A DNA stretch of 64,000 bases from Aliivibrio fischeri (GTDB lineage Bacteria > Pseudomonadota > Gammaproteobacteria > Enterobacterales > Vibrionaceae), in NCBI RefSeq assembly GCF_009727955.1, contig NZ_WOBR01000011.1, positions 116,910-180,909 on the forward strand, in the 5' to 3' direction. Shown in pieces: positions 37,149-46,222 of this stretch; the first letter of the stretch is position 1; each line of letters opens with the position of its first letter. Made by a program: the position numbers and the translations under genes. The notes beneath the pieces are model-generated. The model was given only the letters and a program-made list of their open reading frames with translations. It made no database searches and was not told where the DNA came from.

Positions 37149-37973
37149 GGCATATGCCAACCCACTATCAGTTTTTAGCTTGTATAAAACTCTAATGCCG
37201 CCTTTACTAGTTTTCTCTTCACTAAATTCAAACAATTCTGTTTTAAGCATCAATGATTTTAACGATTTAAATTCCGTACTTTTACGAAGTGATTCCCACT
37301 CTTCGGGTTCATGTTTTTTTAATAAATAACTAGCTGAATGCAATAAAGTCCAACCATCCTTTCTAGTTGCTTCCTTTGCAATTTTAGCAAGCATAAGTAC
37401 CAAACTATTTAACTGTAAAACTTGAATTATTAGCTCTTGCTTATAGACATCAGAAGAAATAAATTCCGACATTGTTTTTTTACAGTCTGCTAATGCTTTA
37501 ATAAAAGACTGAGTCGCATTGATTTCTGAACGTATATGCTCACATTGTATATCTAGTCCTTTGCTAATGTGTTCACAGCTATCAATCGATTTTAAATCAA
37601 GCTCAAGAAGTAAATGATGAACTAATTTATTCCTTTCTTGAACTAATTTGGATAAAGATTTATTCTTATTTAAATAAAACTCCTCATTATCAACCCAAAA
37701 TTTGAAAGATATATGAGGTTCTTTATGATCATTATCACTTCTTATGCTTTCGTTTTGATTATTATTCTCTGTAAACTGCCCAACTAATTGCCCCATCGTT
37801 TGTTTACTTAGGGAGGCTCTTTTAAATTCAATAATATCTTGGAGTTCACTTATATGGCCATCAATTTCCTGAAAAGTAAGAATATGCTTCAATAACCCTT
37901 CAAGCTGTTGAAATAAAATGATATTTCGACCTACTTGTCTTTGTACTTCATTAATTAAATCAGTTAATAGCAT
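37146..37973 (-). CDS. HEPN-like protein with C-terminal OST-HTH-like domain
   Basis: A 275-residue soluble protein. The central helical part contains RNKLVH (Arg114 to His119), which fits the R-x4-6-H motif of HEPN ribonuclease-type domains. The C-terminal segment (about 205-270: DGWTLLHSASYLLKKHEPEEWESL, then LKSLMLKTELFEFSEE) looks like an OST-HTH/LOTUS domain, a fold that binds RNA. The combination suggests an RNA-targeting effector, but both assignments rest on motifs only. GGAG precedes the ATG; the stop TAA lies inside the attC core. Confidence 0.55.
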   Translation of the reverse strand: MLLTDLINEVQRQVGRNIILFQQLEGLLKHILTFQEIDGHISELQDIIEFKRASLSKQTMGQLVGQFTENNNQNESIRSDNDHKEPHISFKFWVDNEEFYLNKNKSLSKLVQERNKLVHHLLLELDLKSIDSCEHISKGLDIQCEHIRSEINATQSFIKALADCKKTMSEFISSDVYKQELIIQVLQLNSLVLMLAKIAKEATRKDGWTLLHSASYLLKKHEPEEWESLRKSTEFKSLKSLMLKTELFEFSEEKTSKGGIRVLYKLKTDSGLAYA

Positions 37974-37989
37974 ATTTACTCCATGTGCC

Positions 37990-38090
37990 TAACGCCGCAA
38001 TAACACGTGCGAACGACCGACTTACAAAACCAATTACACTCCAAACCACAAACGCCGAGTGTAATTAGCATCGTGTTGATTGCTTTGTTA
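37990..38090 (-). repeat. attC site 3 (short class)
   Basis: A 101-bp site with GTGCGAACGACC / TTAGCATCGTG arms (short class epsilon). Confidence 0.85.
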
Positions 38091-38551
38091 CACGAACTTT
38101 GTCAACGCTTCGCTTTAATTGGTAAAGAACTGATTTACCAATAATATTTAGAAACCAATTCTAAATTACAAAAGCCAATTTAGCGAACAAAAGAACCGTT
38201 CAACTACAAAAACTGCGAAACGAAGCAATCCTTTTTCTAGCATCATTTGAACAATTTGGTTTCAGCAAGTTTTGAGCTGATAAACCAAATATCCAAACAA
38301 CAATTGGGATTGATAATGCTGCGAGGAAAACACTGATGCAGGATACAATGAGACAACACCAATGAACAATTAAAGCGTAAATTAGCCTCTGAAACGCCTG
38401 AACTTAGGGAAATAAGGGCTAATTTGCCGAACCTGATGAAATGAATACTAAAAGGAAACAAAGAAGAAAGAAAACCGCCCTACTTTCACATCTAAAAATC
38501 GAATGGTTCTATCGCCGAACTGTGCCAAAAAACTGCTATCTTTAGTTCGTG
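38091..38551 (-). repeat. Type I ORF-less cassette body, copy 1
   Basis: About 460 bp with terminal inverted repeats GTTACACGAAC / GTTCGTGTAAC (perfect here). It holds hairpin TTGGTAAA-GAACTGA-TTTACCAA and decayed plus-strand frame fragments, no intact gene. Confidence 0.8.
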
Positions 38552-38671
38552 TAACGCCTGCATAACACGTTTACTACTATGCAATTATATTCAATATTGA
38601 CGCCTTAAAACGAGAAACACCCGGCAAACTGAGATTGCCGAGTGTAGTAAATCGTGTTGATGCATTTGTTA
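38552..38671 (-). repeat. attC site 4
   Basis: Class alpha site (actactatgc.../gtagtaa). Confidence 0.85.
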
Positions 38672-38677
38672 TATTGC

Positions 38678-39142
38678 CTATTGATAAACGACATGAAATC
38701 GTTCCAATACAAGAACCATGTCCTCACTAGGCTCAATATTAAACTCTAAACATTCAGCACCAAAGAAACGCCAATGAGATTCACGCCACCATGTTAATGA
38801 CCGGTCGCCCTCGCCTTCTGCATGAGCGAACTCAGCCGTAACTTCGTTATATTGACACATTTCAACTGAATCAATTTCAATGATACAAATTGGTTTTCCA
38901 TTCCAATCAACAACCACTTGTAAATGACCAACGGTTGGCATTGGTTCTTCACCTGATTCATACCAAATATTTAAGCTACAAGTTGCTGTCTTTTGACCAA
39001 TTCGGATTAATTCCGCACATAAATTGGCATTATGCTCATCAGCACAGAAATAGTCTGAACTAAATGATTGATACTTGTTACGCTCAATTTCAGAAAGTGA
39101 GCTTAGATACTGATCCAAGTAGATTTGAGACTGTTCTTCCAT
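38678..39142 (-). CDS. ASCH-domain protein
   Basis: A 154-residue protein with an ASCH-type fold: LIRIGQKTATCSLNIWYESGEEPMPTVGHLQVVVDWNGKPICIIEIDSVEMCQYNEVTAEFAHAEGEGDRSLTWWRESHWRFF. The GxKTAT motif, the Glu-rich acidic loop and the WWR..H are those of the YqfB/ASCH group, some of which hydrolyse acetylated nucleosides. It is in cassette orientation with GAGGATTTC before the ATG. Confidence 0.85.
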   Translation of the reverse strand: MEEQSQIYLDQYLSSLSEIERNKYQSFSSDYFCADEHNANLCAELIRIGQKTATCSLNIWYESGEEPMPTVGHLQVVVDWNGKPICIIEIDSVEMCQYNEVTAEFAHAEGEGDRSLTWWRESHWRFFGAECLEFNIEPSEDMVLVLERFHVVYQ

Positions 39143-39169
39143 GAAATCCTCTTAACTATTTTCGCAATA

Positions 39170-39288
39170 TAACGCCTGCATAACACGTTTGCTACTATGC
39201 AGATTAAGCTTAAATTTACCACTAAACACGGTAAACCCAAAAAAACCTAGAAAGCCGAATGTAGCAAATCGTGTTGATGCATTTGTTA
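39170..39288 (-). repeat. attC site 5
   Basis: Class beta site; the cassette starts pair as GTTATATTGC / GCAATATAAC with the previous cassette. Confidence 0.85.
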
Positions 39289-39308
39289 TATGCAAACAAC
39301 CATTCTTA

Positions 39309-39938
39309 CTATGAGGTCATTACTTTGATGCCAAAAATAGTAAACAATCCACCAGTGACATAATCCATAACCCCAGAAATGCGAGCATAAACGCTTTTAG
39401 CTGATTCATGGGAAAACGCCGTAGCTAAAAATAAATGCCAACTAAGCGTAATTGAAGCCATTGTTAGCATGATTGCTAATATCATCGTTGCACTCATGTT
39501 TTCAGGCATAGAAACACTGAATAAACTAACGACGAAGAAACCCGTTTTCGGATTTAAAATACTGGTTATAAAAGCTGAAATAAAAACCTTTCTTTTAGAT
39601 GGTGATACCGTTTGATTGATTTCAGTTAACTCATCTAACCTCTTTATTTTTAGAGTTAGATAAATCTGACGCATTCCCAAATACAATAAATAACTACCAC
39701 CTACCACTTTCATTGAGCCAAATAATTGAGGGAAATGCGAAAAGAGAATAACTAGACCGGAACCACCAAAAAACGACCAAATCAATGTTGCACAACTAAC
39801 ACCAAAAGCAGAAAATGCTGCAATTTTACGGTCGTAATTAAGTGCAGTGTTGATCGTTAAAAGAACATTAGCACCAGGGGTCGCGACAGCTAGCATCCAA
39901 ATTAAAGCCACATGAAGAAGAACCAATAAATATTCCAT
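39309..39938 (-). CDS. LysE/RhtB-family amino-acid exporter
   Basis: A 209-residue inner-membrane protein with six predicted helices. The motifs ATPGANVLLTINTALNYDRKIAAFSAFGVSCATLIWSF near the N-terminus and GGSYLLYLGMRQIY, FISAFITSILNPKTGFF belong to the LysE/RhtB family of amino-acid and homoserine exporters. Substrate not known. It is the only cassette gene in this part that is a clear transporter. Confidence 0.9.
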   Translation of the reverse strand: MEYLLVLLHVALIWMLAVATPGANVLLTINTALNYDRKIAAFSAFGVSCATLIWSFFGGSGLVILFSHFPQLFGSMKVVGGSYLLYLGMRQIYLTLKIKRLDELTEINQTVSPSKRKVFISAFITSILNPKTGFFVVSLFSVSMPENMSATMILAIMLTMASITLSWHLFLATAFSHESAKSVYARISGVMDYVTGGLFTIFGIKVMTS

Positions 39939-39981
39939 TATCTACAATCCAATAAAATAGCCCTTGAGCTTAAAATGCATA

Positions 39982-40101
39982 TAACGCCTGCATAACACGT
40001 TTACTACTATGCAATTATACTTAATATTGATGCCTTAAAACGAGAAACACCCGGCAACTTGAGGATGCCGAGTGTAGTCAATCGTGTTGATGCATTTGTT
40101 A
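39982..40101 (-). repeat. attC site 6
   Basis: Class alpha site; cassette cores GTTATATGCA / TGCATATAAC match with the previous cassette. Confidence 0.85.
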
Positions 40102-41145
40102 TAAGATTTTACGTGTGATTCTCGTTACAGTTCGAAAGTACAATGCATGATCTAAACCATATCTAGTGATATTACCGTACTCGGGATCATAATAACTTTG
40201 TACGATACCTTTCTTGTTAAAGAGTTCGAATGGAAGTGGATTAGTAGCAAAAGGATTATGATAAATTTGCAGCCCATCAACGGCTCTCTCGTTATGCTCT
40301 TGGTTTGAGTAAAGGTGTTTAACTGGAATTCCGTCAGCAGTGTGTGACCAAACAGAACCGACTTCTACATCAGAACCAAAATCAATACCCATTGCACTCA
40401 GTTTTCCCCAAGTTGCTGTTGATGAAAAAATAACAGCACTAATATGTTCGAAGTCATTATTTGCGAAAAAACCTAATGGAATTTCTGCACCATTGTCTTT
40501 TTCAACAAAATCTAAAAACTCCGTCGGAGGCCCATTAGGATATTCTTCAGGGTTATCTAAGTATACGTCTTCATTGACATATTGATTGTAAAGTAAAGCA
40601 CTTATAGGACGATTATATTGCAAATTAAAATAAGGTTGCTCAAAAGGTGCAATAGCTAAAACAAATGGTTTTCCTTTTACATGTTCAATCTTTGAGTATG
40701 ACTCTAAGTATTTCTTTGACTTATAAAGAAATGCATTTGATAAACGAATAATCGCTTCTCTATTTATTTCAGCAAATCTTTTAGTTTTAGCTATTTCTTC
40801 GGCATCAAATTTCTTATCCCATTCATTAGGCTTACCATTAGCTGCATTAGCGGTTGTTGCCTCAACAATAAACTCATTCTCTTGTGAGCTAACACTGAAA
40901 TCTGGAGTTGCTTTACTCCAATCAACTGTTAATTCAAGATCTTTAAACACTTGAAATAAATAAACTTCCCAAAATGAAGAATTAAAAGTAGTCTGAAATT
41001 CCTTAATTAGTTTTTTATCTCTATCCACAAACCCTTTGGCCCACGAATTAAAGATTCTTCGCTCACACTCGCGCTCAGGAATAAGTATATTTTTAAAGTT
41101 ATGATGCTGTTTTCTTTCATTTACTTGTGGTTCAAAAAAGTCCAT
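40099..41145 (-). CDS. Possible PD-(D/E)xK-like nuclease or unknown protein
   Basis: A 348-residue soluble protein. The segment FWEVYLFQVF (about residues 58-67), then KATPDFSV and EFIVEATTANA, resembles the E..PD..ExA/K layout of PD-(D/E)xK nucleases, with Ala in place of the usual catalytic Lys. I would call this a candidate nuclease only. SD AAGGATTTTAT precedes the ATG and the TAA stop lies in the attC core. Defence-type cargo would fit an integron, but that is an inference. Confidence 0.5.
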   Translation of the reverse strand: MDFFEPQVNERKQHHNFKNILIPERECERRIFNSWAKGFVDRDKKLIKEFQTTFNSSFWEVYLFQVFKDLELTVDWSKATPDFSVSSQENEFIVEATTANAANGKPNEWDKKFDAEEIAKTKRFAEINREAIIRLSNAFLYKSKKYLESYSKIEHVKGKPFVLAIAPFEQPYFNLQYNRPISALLYNQYVNEDVYLDNPEEYPNGPPTEFLDFVEKDNGAEIPLGFFANNDFEHISAVIFSSTATWGKLSAMGIDFGSDVEVGSVWSHTADGIPVKHLYSNQEHNERAVDGLQIYHNPFATNPLPFELFNKKGIVQSYYDPEYGNITRYGLDHALYFRTVTRITRKIL

Positions 41146-41157
41146 ATAAAATCCTTA

Positions 41158-41276
41158 TAACGCCTGCATAACACGTTTGCTACCATGCAGCCTAAGCCTA
41201 AATTTACCACTTAACACGGTAAACCAAAAGAAACCTAGAATGCCGAATGTAGCAAATCGTGTTGATGCATTTGTTA
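41158..41276 (-). repeat. attC site 7
   Basis: Class beta site (gctaccatgcagcctaagcc...). Confidence 0.85.
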
Positions 41277-41295
41277 TGTTCGCTCTAACCGTTGA

Positions 41296-41505
41296 TCACC
41301 GAACATATTTAAACTTAACATGAGTATCGATGTAAGAATTAAGATCACCACCAGATACTGCAATGATTTTCATTCTGTCAATGTGCTGCTTACCTGCACT
41401 ATCGTAGTCATAACTAACTGAACGAGCCGTTTCATCGAACCAAACCGTAATAGAGTTAGAATCTAACTCAAAGCCACGTATTCCTGAAGAGTTGTAAGTT
41501 TGCAT
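41296..41505 (-). CDS. KTSC-like small protein, copy 1 of 3
   Basis: A 69-residue protein, start MQTYNSSGIRGFELDSNSI. The C-terminal stretch KIIAVSGGDLNSYIDTHVKFKYVR faintly resembles the KTSC domain, which is short and of unknown function; similarity is weak. Two nearly identical copies lie at 63130-63339 and 63627-63836, each in its own cassette but beside a different attC class. GAGGCTTAA precedes the ATG. Confidence 0.6.
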   Translation of the reverse strand: MQTYNSSGIRGFELDSNSITVWFDETARSVSYDYDSAGKQHIDRMKIIAVSGGDLNSYIDTHVKFKYVR

Positions 41506-41652
41506 TTAAGCCTCAATAATCCATTTGTACCAATATATACAAATATCATTATTATAATCTTGGTATGAACTACTGTGACTAAGCTCACTAATTACTAACT
41601 TAATAAAAATTAAGACAATATTTTAGATAACAATTGCCTTCCGCCTAGAACA

Positions 41653-41771
41653 TAACGCCTGCATAACACGTTTACTACTATGCAATTATACTTAAAATTG
41701 ACGCCCTAAAATGAGAAACACTCGACAACCTGAGATGCCGAGTGTAGTAAATCGTGTTGATGCATTTGTTA
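41653..41771 (-). repeat. attC site 8
   Basis: Class alpha site with mild deviations (ccctaaaatgagaaacactcgacaacc). Confidence 0.85.
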
Positions 41772-41818
41772 TATGTATTCCATAGCACTAACTTGAAATA
41801 TAAAAGTAATTCAGATTA

Positions 41819-42172
41819 CTAATCTTGAAATGTTAAATGTGCTTCTGGAAATTGAGTTGATTGTACCTTTAGGAATAAACCACCAGCAATCAAATAACCT
41901 ACAATCATTCCTACCGTTGGGATGGTTCCTGAAAAGTGTAATAACGTAGATAAAAGAAAAATGCCACTAACACCTAACTGATACGGCATCAAAGCTTTGA
42001 AATCCTCAAAACGTTTATGAGCTACTTTTATCCCCTCTTCATTTAACGTCAAATCACCGCCACAGATAGAACAAGTTATTATGTTATCTTTTTTTAATCT
42101 ATCTATTTCTTTAATTTGAATTTCAGAATCACCAGTACATTTTGGACAGCTATAATGAAGTGCAGTTTTCAT
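41819..42172 (-). CDS. Zinc-ribbon membrane protein
   Basis: A 117-residue protein. Two CxxC pairs (SCPKC at residues 8-12 and CSICGG about 34-39) form a zinc ribbon at the N-terminus. After it two hydrophobic helices (about residues 66-80 and 84-103) anchor it to the membrane, leaving a short tail. No family recognised. GGGGAAAAGAA precedes the ATG. The cassette upstream part (42173-42396) is AT-rich and empty. Confidence 0.65.
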   Translation of the reverse strand: MKTALHYSCPKCTGDSEIQIKEIDRLKKDNIITCSICGGDLTLNEEGIKVAHKRFEDFKALMPYQLGVSGIFLLSTLLHFSGTIPTVGMIVGYLIAGGLFLKVQSTQFPEAHLTFQD

Positions 42173-42396
42173 TTCTTTTCCCCTTAGTAATAAACATCAA
42201 TATTATCAATTAATTAAACCAAAATAAGTTAAAAACACGGCAGATAATATCACTAGACTTGGCTATATTAAGTTAATTAGAAAAGATTCATTATTTTTTG
42301 CGACCAGACCATTACCTTTGATTTAGATGTTTCATATCATTCATAGAATAACAATAAATCACCAAATACTGGGAAATAAAAAACTTAAATTACATA

Positions 42397-42516
42397 TAAC
42401 GCCTGCATAACACGTTTACTACTATGCAATCATACTTAAAATTGACGCCTTAAAACGAGAAACACTCGGCAAACTGAGACTGCCGAGTGTAGTAAATCGT
42501 GTTGATGCATTTGTTA
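42397..42516 (-). repeat. attC site 9
   Basis: Class alpha site; GTTATGTTTAC / GTAAACATAAC pair across the cassette (11 bp). Confidence 0.85.
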
Positions 42517-42546
42517 TGTTTACTCTTACCACAAATTCATATCTCT

Positions 42547-42801
42547 TTAGTTAACTGAAGCATTCATAACTTCAACTTCACTTAATAAAAGACAACTGTG
42601 TAGAGGTAAAAACATATCATAGCCATTACTGAGATCATCAAAAATAACTATATTTAGTCTTTCTAAATCCTCACGTTTAAAATAGTAGTAATCTGCATTC
42701 TCTGATAATAAATAACCACTTATGACCTTTCCAATATGTTCACTGGATAACGAATTGTGACCATAAGGAATACTTTTAATTGAAACTAGAACTTTTTTCA
42801 T
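42547..42801 (-). CDS. Small hypothetical cassette protein
   Basis: An 84-residue soluble protein (MKKVLVSIKSIPYGHNSLSS...). It is mixed alpha/beta, with no membrane helix and no motif I recognise. GAGAAAAAATT lies before the ATG. The ribosome site and position at a cassette start support translation. Confidence 0.55.
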   Translation of the reverse strand: MKKVLVSIKSIPYGHNSLSSEHIGKVISGYLLSENADYYYFKREDLERLNIVIFDDLSNGYDMFLPLHSCLLLSEVEVMNASVN

Positions 42802-42957
42802 AATTTTTTCTCGTTGAGACTTCTACTTAAATAACAACATCTATTTTATATAGTACCTATGAATAACTTACCGGAAAGTAAAATGTAGGAATATCACACA
42901 ATATCAATTACATAAACTCCCATCAGTGCTTAACGAACGATACTTACCCCGTAAACA

Positions 42958-43076
42958 TAACGCTGGCATAACACGTTTATTACTATGCAAACCTACCTGA
43001 ATTAACCGCCTTAATCATAAAACTAAAGGCAAACCCAGAACGCCGAGTGTAATAAATCGTGTTGATGCGATTGTTG
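42958..43076 (-). repeat. attC site 10
   Basis: Class delta site (attactatgcaaacctacctg / gtaataa). Ends with GTTGTG core. Confidence 0.85.
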
Positions 43077-43534
43077 TGCGTGCTTACTTTCGGCTTGGCT
43101 AGCTTGGTAAAGAACTGCCCTGCCAAGATTTTCTAAGTCCTGATTCTAATTTACCGATAGTAATTAAGCGAACAAAATGTTCTTAAATTGCGAGATGAAG
43201 TAAATGGAAAACAGATACATTTCTTACACCATTTGAACGGTTTGGTTTCAGCAGATTTGGAACTGATAAACCAAATATCCTAACCACAATTGGGATTGAA
43301 AAAGCTACGAGGAAAGCACGGATGCAAGATAAAATGAGGCAACACCAAAGAACCATTGAAGCGTAAAATAGCCTCTGAAACGCTTGAACTTAGGCCGACA
43401 ATGCTTAATTGCCGAACCTGATGAAACGAACGCTAAAAGACAACAAAGAAGAGGATGTGTGATAACTAAATAGCGTTTACAAAAGTTTCGTTTCTATTGA
43501 TGAACCGTGCAAAAAATTTCGGACTCAGTACGCA
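43077..43534 (-). repeat. Type II ORF-less cassette body, copy 1
   Basis: About 458 bp, bounded by GTTGTGCGTGC and GTACGCACAAC (imperfect terminal inverted repeats). No intact gene; plus-strand frame fragments related to type I. Confidence 0.8.
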
Positions 43535-43652
43535 CAACGCCGCAATAACACGTTTGCTGCCATGCAGATTAAGCCAAATTTACCACTTAATACGGTAAAC
43601 TCAAAGAAACCTAGAATGCCGAATGTAGCAAATCGTGTTGATTGCTTTGTTA
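43535..43652 (-). repeat. attC site 11
   Basis: Class beta site with CAACGCC core at its left end. Confidence 0.83.
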
Positions 43653-43660
43653 TGCGCGAC

Positions 43661-43690
43661 TTGACTAATTTGAATTTTATACCATAATCA
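43661..43690 (+). promoter_or_regulatory. parDE promoter and operator-like repeat
   Basis: TTGACT (43661-43666) as -35 and CATAAT (43683-43688) as -10 with a 16-base spacer. The region to 43708 also holds an inverted repeat ATACCA...TGGTAT flanking the -10, a candidate ParD operator. Confidence 0.55.
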
Positions 43691-43721
43691 CCATATTATT
43701 TGGTATTTTAAGGTTAAGGCA

Positions 43722-43964
43722 ATGGCTAAAAACACAAGTATTACTTTAGGTGATCATTTTGAAGGCTTTATTAGCTCACAAATTCAATCTGGAAGATACG
43801 GCTCAACCAGTGAGGTTATTCGATCTGCGTTACGTTTACTTGAAACACAAGAAACAAAATTGCATACATTACGTAACTCTCTTATTGAAGGAGAAGAAAG
43901 CGGAGTCGCTGATTACGATCTAGATTCATTTATTAATGAACTTGATAGCGAAAATTCAAAATGA
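43722..43964 (+). CDS. parD: ParD-type antitoxin
   Basis: An 80-residue antitoxin with a ribbon-helix-helix DNA-binding N-terminus (TSITLGDHFEGFISSQIQSGRYGSTSEVIRSALRLLE) and an acidic C-terminal toxin-binding tail. It neutralises ParE and represses the operon. It lies on the plus strand, opposite to the cassette direction, with its own promoter at 43661-43690. It overlaps parE by four bases (ATGA), so translation is coupled. Confidence 0.9.
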   Translation: MAKNTSITLGDHFEGFISSQIQSGRYGSTSEVIRSALRLLETQETKLHTLRNSLIEGEESGVADYDLDSFINELDSENSK

Positions 43965-44260
43965 AGCCATTCACATTAACGATTTCAGCAAAAAATGATC
44001 TTAAGGATGTAGCTATATTTACGGCTCGTCGTTGGGGAAAAGAGCAACGAAATATTTACCTTAAACAGTTTGATGATTCTTTTTGGTTGTTAGCGGAAAA
44101 TCCAGATATAGGTAAAGGCTGTGATGAAATTAGGAATGGTTATCGAAAATTTCCCCAAGGTAGCCACGTGATATTTTACAAACAAACAGGTAGTCAACAA
44201 ATACAGATAATTAGAATCCTGCACAAAAGCATGGACATCTCCCCTATTTTTGGCGCATAA
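43961..44260 (+). CDS. parE: ParE/RelE-superfamily toxin
   Basis: A 99-residue toxin of the ParE branch: LTISAKNDLKDVAIFTARRWGKEQRNIYLKQFDDSF and a C-terminal YRKFPQGSHVIFYKQ with conserved Arg and Phe. ParE poisons DNA gyrase. Its stop codon TAA is supplied by the last three bases of its cassette, where the attC core begins. It is inverted relative to the array, so it relies on its own promoter. Confidence 0.9.
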   Translation: MKPFTLTISAKNDLKDVAIFTARRWGKEQRNIYLKQFDDSFWLLAENPDIGKGCDEIRNGYRKFPQGSHVIFYKQTGSQQIQIIRILHKSMDISPIFGA

Positions 44261-44377
44261 CGCCTGCATAACACGTTTACTACTATGCAACTATACTTAA
44301 TATTGACGCCTTAAAACGAGAAACACTCAGCAAACTGAGATTGCCGAGTGTAGTAAATCGTGTTGATGCATTTGTTA
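44258..44377 (-). repeat. attC site 12
   Basis: Class alpha site; its start overlaps the parE stop. Confidence 0.85.
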
Positions 44378-44731
44378 TATTTTTTTGTTCATTATTACTG
44401 GTAACTCTTCAACTAACCCAACAGCCACCGTTTTTAAATTATCGATACCATCATAAGCATGATCACAACAATCGCGCAATTGATCAATTTTACAACGAAC
44501 ATTTATTGGAAATTGATTTAATTCATCATCGTTAAACTCATCAATATCATCTTGGAAAATTTCATAAATACGATCTAATGAATCAGCTATTTTTCTCGAC
44601 TCTTCAGCAGTTAAAATCAATAAAAGAGCCAACTCAGATTTTCGGTCCCCTGACCGCCTTACCATTTCAAGAGTATCTTTCAACTTTTCATTCGTATCTA
44701 ATTCTTTTTTTCGAAATGGATTCTTAAACAT
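44375..44731 (-). CDS. Hypothetical helical cassette protein
   Basis: A 118-residue acidic helical protein (MFKNPFRKKELDTNEKLKDTLEMV). It looks like one or two long helices with NKKI at its end. No family. The ATG at 44731 has AAGGAAAACGT upstream. The TAA stop lies in the attC core, so the coding region reaches the very end of the cassette. Confidence 0.55.
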   Translation of the reverse strand: MFKNPFRKKELDTNEKLKDTLEMVRRSGDRKSELALLLILTAEESRKIADSLDRIYEIFQDDIDEFNDDELNQFPINVRCKIDQLRDCCDHAYDGIDNLKTVAVGLVEELPVIMNKKI

Positions 44732-44750
44732 ACGTTTTCCTTCAAAAATA

Positions 44751-44871
44751 TAACGCCTGCATAACACGTTTGCTACTATGCAGACTTAGCTGAATTTTAA
44801 CGCCTTAATCACTGAAACTAAAGGCAAACTGACAACGCCGAGTGTAGCAAATCGTGTTGATGCATTTGTTA
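44751..44871 (-). repeat. attC site 13
   Basis: Class gamma site (gctactatgcagacttagctg / gtagcaa). Confidence 0.85.
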
Positions 44872-44878
44872 TGTGCGT

Positions 44879-45178
44879 TTAATCCTCTTTCGCCATCGCT
44901 CGATTAAATCCATACCAACCTTCTATATCGCCAAAATCACTAATACCAAAACGTTTCTCTATTACGGTAAGAAAATAACGATATGCATCTTGAGAGGCCA
45001 ACATTAATGTCTCATCAACATGACTTGCAGTAACAAAAAACTTACCATTATTTTCCTGACACTGATACATACCCACATCTTCACACCCAGATACTGCTTG
45101 ATGCAATGCATAAACCTCTTCATGATTTTCTAAATCAGCCATGTCTAACCATGCATCAAATTCTGTAATTGTAGCCAT
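44879..45178 (-). CDS. Hypothetical cassette protein
   Basis: A 99-residue acidic, soluble protein rich in Asp and Glu (TITEFDAWLDMADLENHEEVY). No motif recognised. GAAGGAAAATATA precedes the ATG. Typical of short unassigned cassette genes. Confidence 0.55.
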   Translation of the reverse strand: MATITEFDAWLDMADLENHEEVYALHQAVSGCEDVGMYQCQENNGKFFVTASHVDETLMLASQDAYRYFLTVIEKRFGISDFGDIEGWYGFNRAMAKED

Positions 45179-45291
45179 TATATTTTCCTTCTAATTAATT
45201 TGGACAAGTAAGCCTGTGTAATCCAAGCTGCCAAAATTATATGGAATTAATTTCACACTTTCTTTGAGGTAACTAGCAGTTTTAAAGCACA

Positions 45292-45412
45292 TAACGCCTG
45301 CATAACACGTTTGCTACGATACAGACTTAGCTGAATTTTAACGCCTTAATCACTGAAACTAAAGGCAAACTGACAACGCCGAGTGTAGCAAATCGTGTTG
45401 ATGCGATTGTTA
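45292..45412 (-). repeat. attC site 14
   Basis: Class gamma site, nearly identical to site 13. Confidence 0.85.
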
Positions 45413-45433
45413 TGTGTAAATACATATACTGAT

Positions 45434-46051
45434 TTAAAACTGGTCTCCTTCATTAAAGTCAGAAACTCTAATAAAGTTAACACCTGAAAAGTTTTCTTTT
45501 GAAATGAATTCGACAATACTTTTATGAAAAAACAAATAACTCTTAGAGCAATTTGCAACTTTAAATATCAATCGACTTTCTTCATTAATATGATTTAGCA
45601 CGGCTTCATTCAAGTAATATTGCTTAACTTCAAGGAAGTCATCATCATCGTCGTCATCGAAATCAAATATTTCTATTTTTGACCGAGTAAGATCAAGGCA
45701 ATTTAACTCAGTATATAAACCCAAATACCAATAATTTCCATGGTCATTGTTGGCATTATCAATATAGATAGAAGGATAGATTTGGACACCATCGATAGTA
45801 TATTGACTCAATTCGTCTTTAAGTTTTTTATTTATCAATAAACCAGAGGTATCTACAACTAAATCAGTTAATAGATCGGAAGTTTTCTCCCCCTCACTAA
45901 AACCATTAGTAAAAAATAAAGGGTCTCCTCCATTTTCTAATTTTTTGTAATGGTACTTTCTAAGTGCTGTTCGTTTATCTGGTTTTATATGAACTTGAGT
46001 GTCATCATTTGGACGAAAAGCAATATAGTACTCATCATTGTATTTTGTCAT
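45434..46051 (-). CDS. Imm11-like (DUF1629) immunity protein
   Basis: A 205-residue soluble protein. The segment GVQIYPSIYIDNANNDHGNYWYLGLYTELNCLDLTRSKIEIFD matches the DUF1629/Imm11 pattern (Pro and Leu-rich, with CLDxxxS), a family of immunity proteins to polymorphic toxins. It is followed by a run of seven Asp (FDDDDDDDF), unusual and possibly Ca-binding or a slippage tract. No matching toxin is nearby, so this may be an orphan immunity gene. GGGAGTAAGTA precedes the ATG. Confidence 0.55.
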   Translation of the reverse strand: MTKYNDEYYIAFRPNDDTQVHIKPDKRTALRKYHYKKLENGGDPLFFTNGFSEGEKTSDLLTDLVVDTSGLLINKKLKDELSQYTIDGVQIYPSIYIDNANNDHGNYWYLGLYTELNCLDLTRSKIEIFDFDDDDDDDFLEVKQYYLNEAVLNHINEESRLIFKVANCSKSYLFFHKSIVEFISKENFSGVNFIRVSDFNEGDQF

Positions 46052-46103
46052 TACTTACTCCCAACTATGATCTTAAAAATTACTACTATATAAAACAAAC
46101 ACA

Positions 46104-46222
46104 TAACGCTGGCATAACACGTTTATTACTATGCAAACCAACCTGAATTAACCGCCTTAATCACAAAACCCAAGGCAAACCCAGAACGCCGAATGTAATA
46201 AATCGTGTTGATGCGATTGTTG
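46104..46222 (-). repeat. attC site 15
   Basis: Class delta site, like site 10. Confidence 0.85.
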
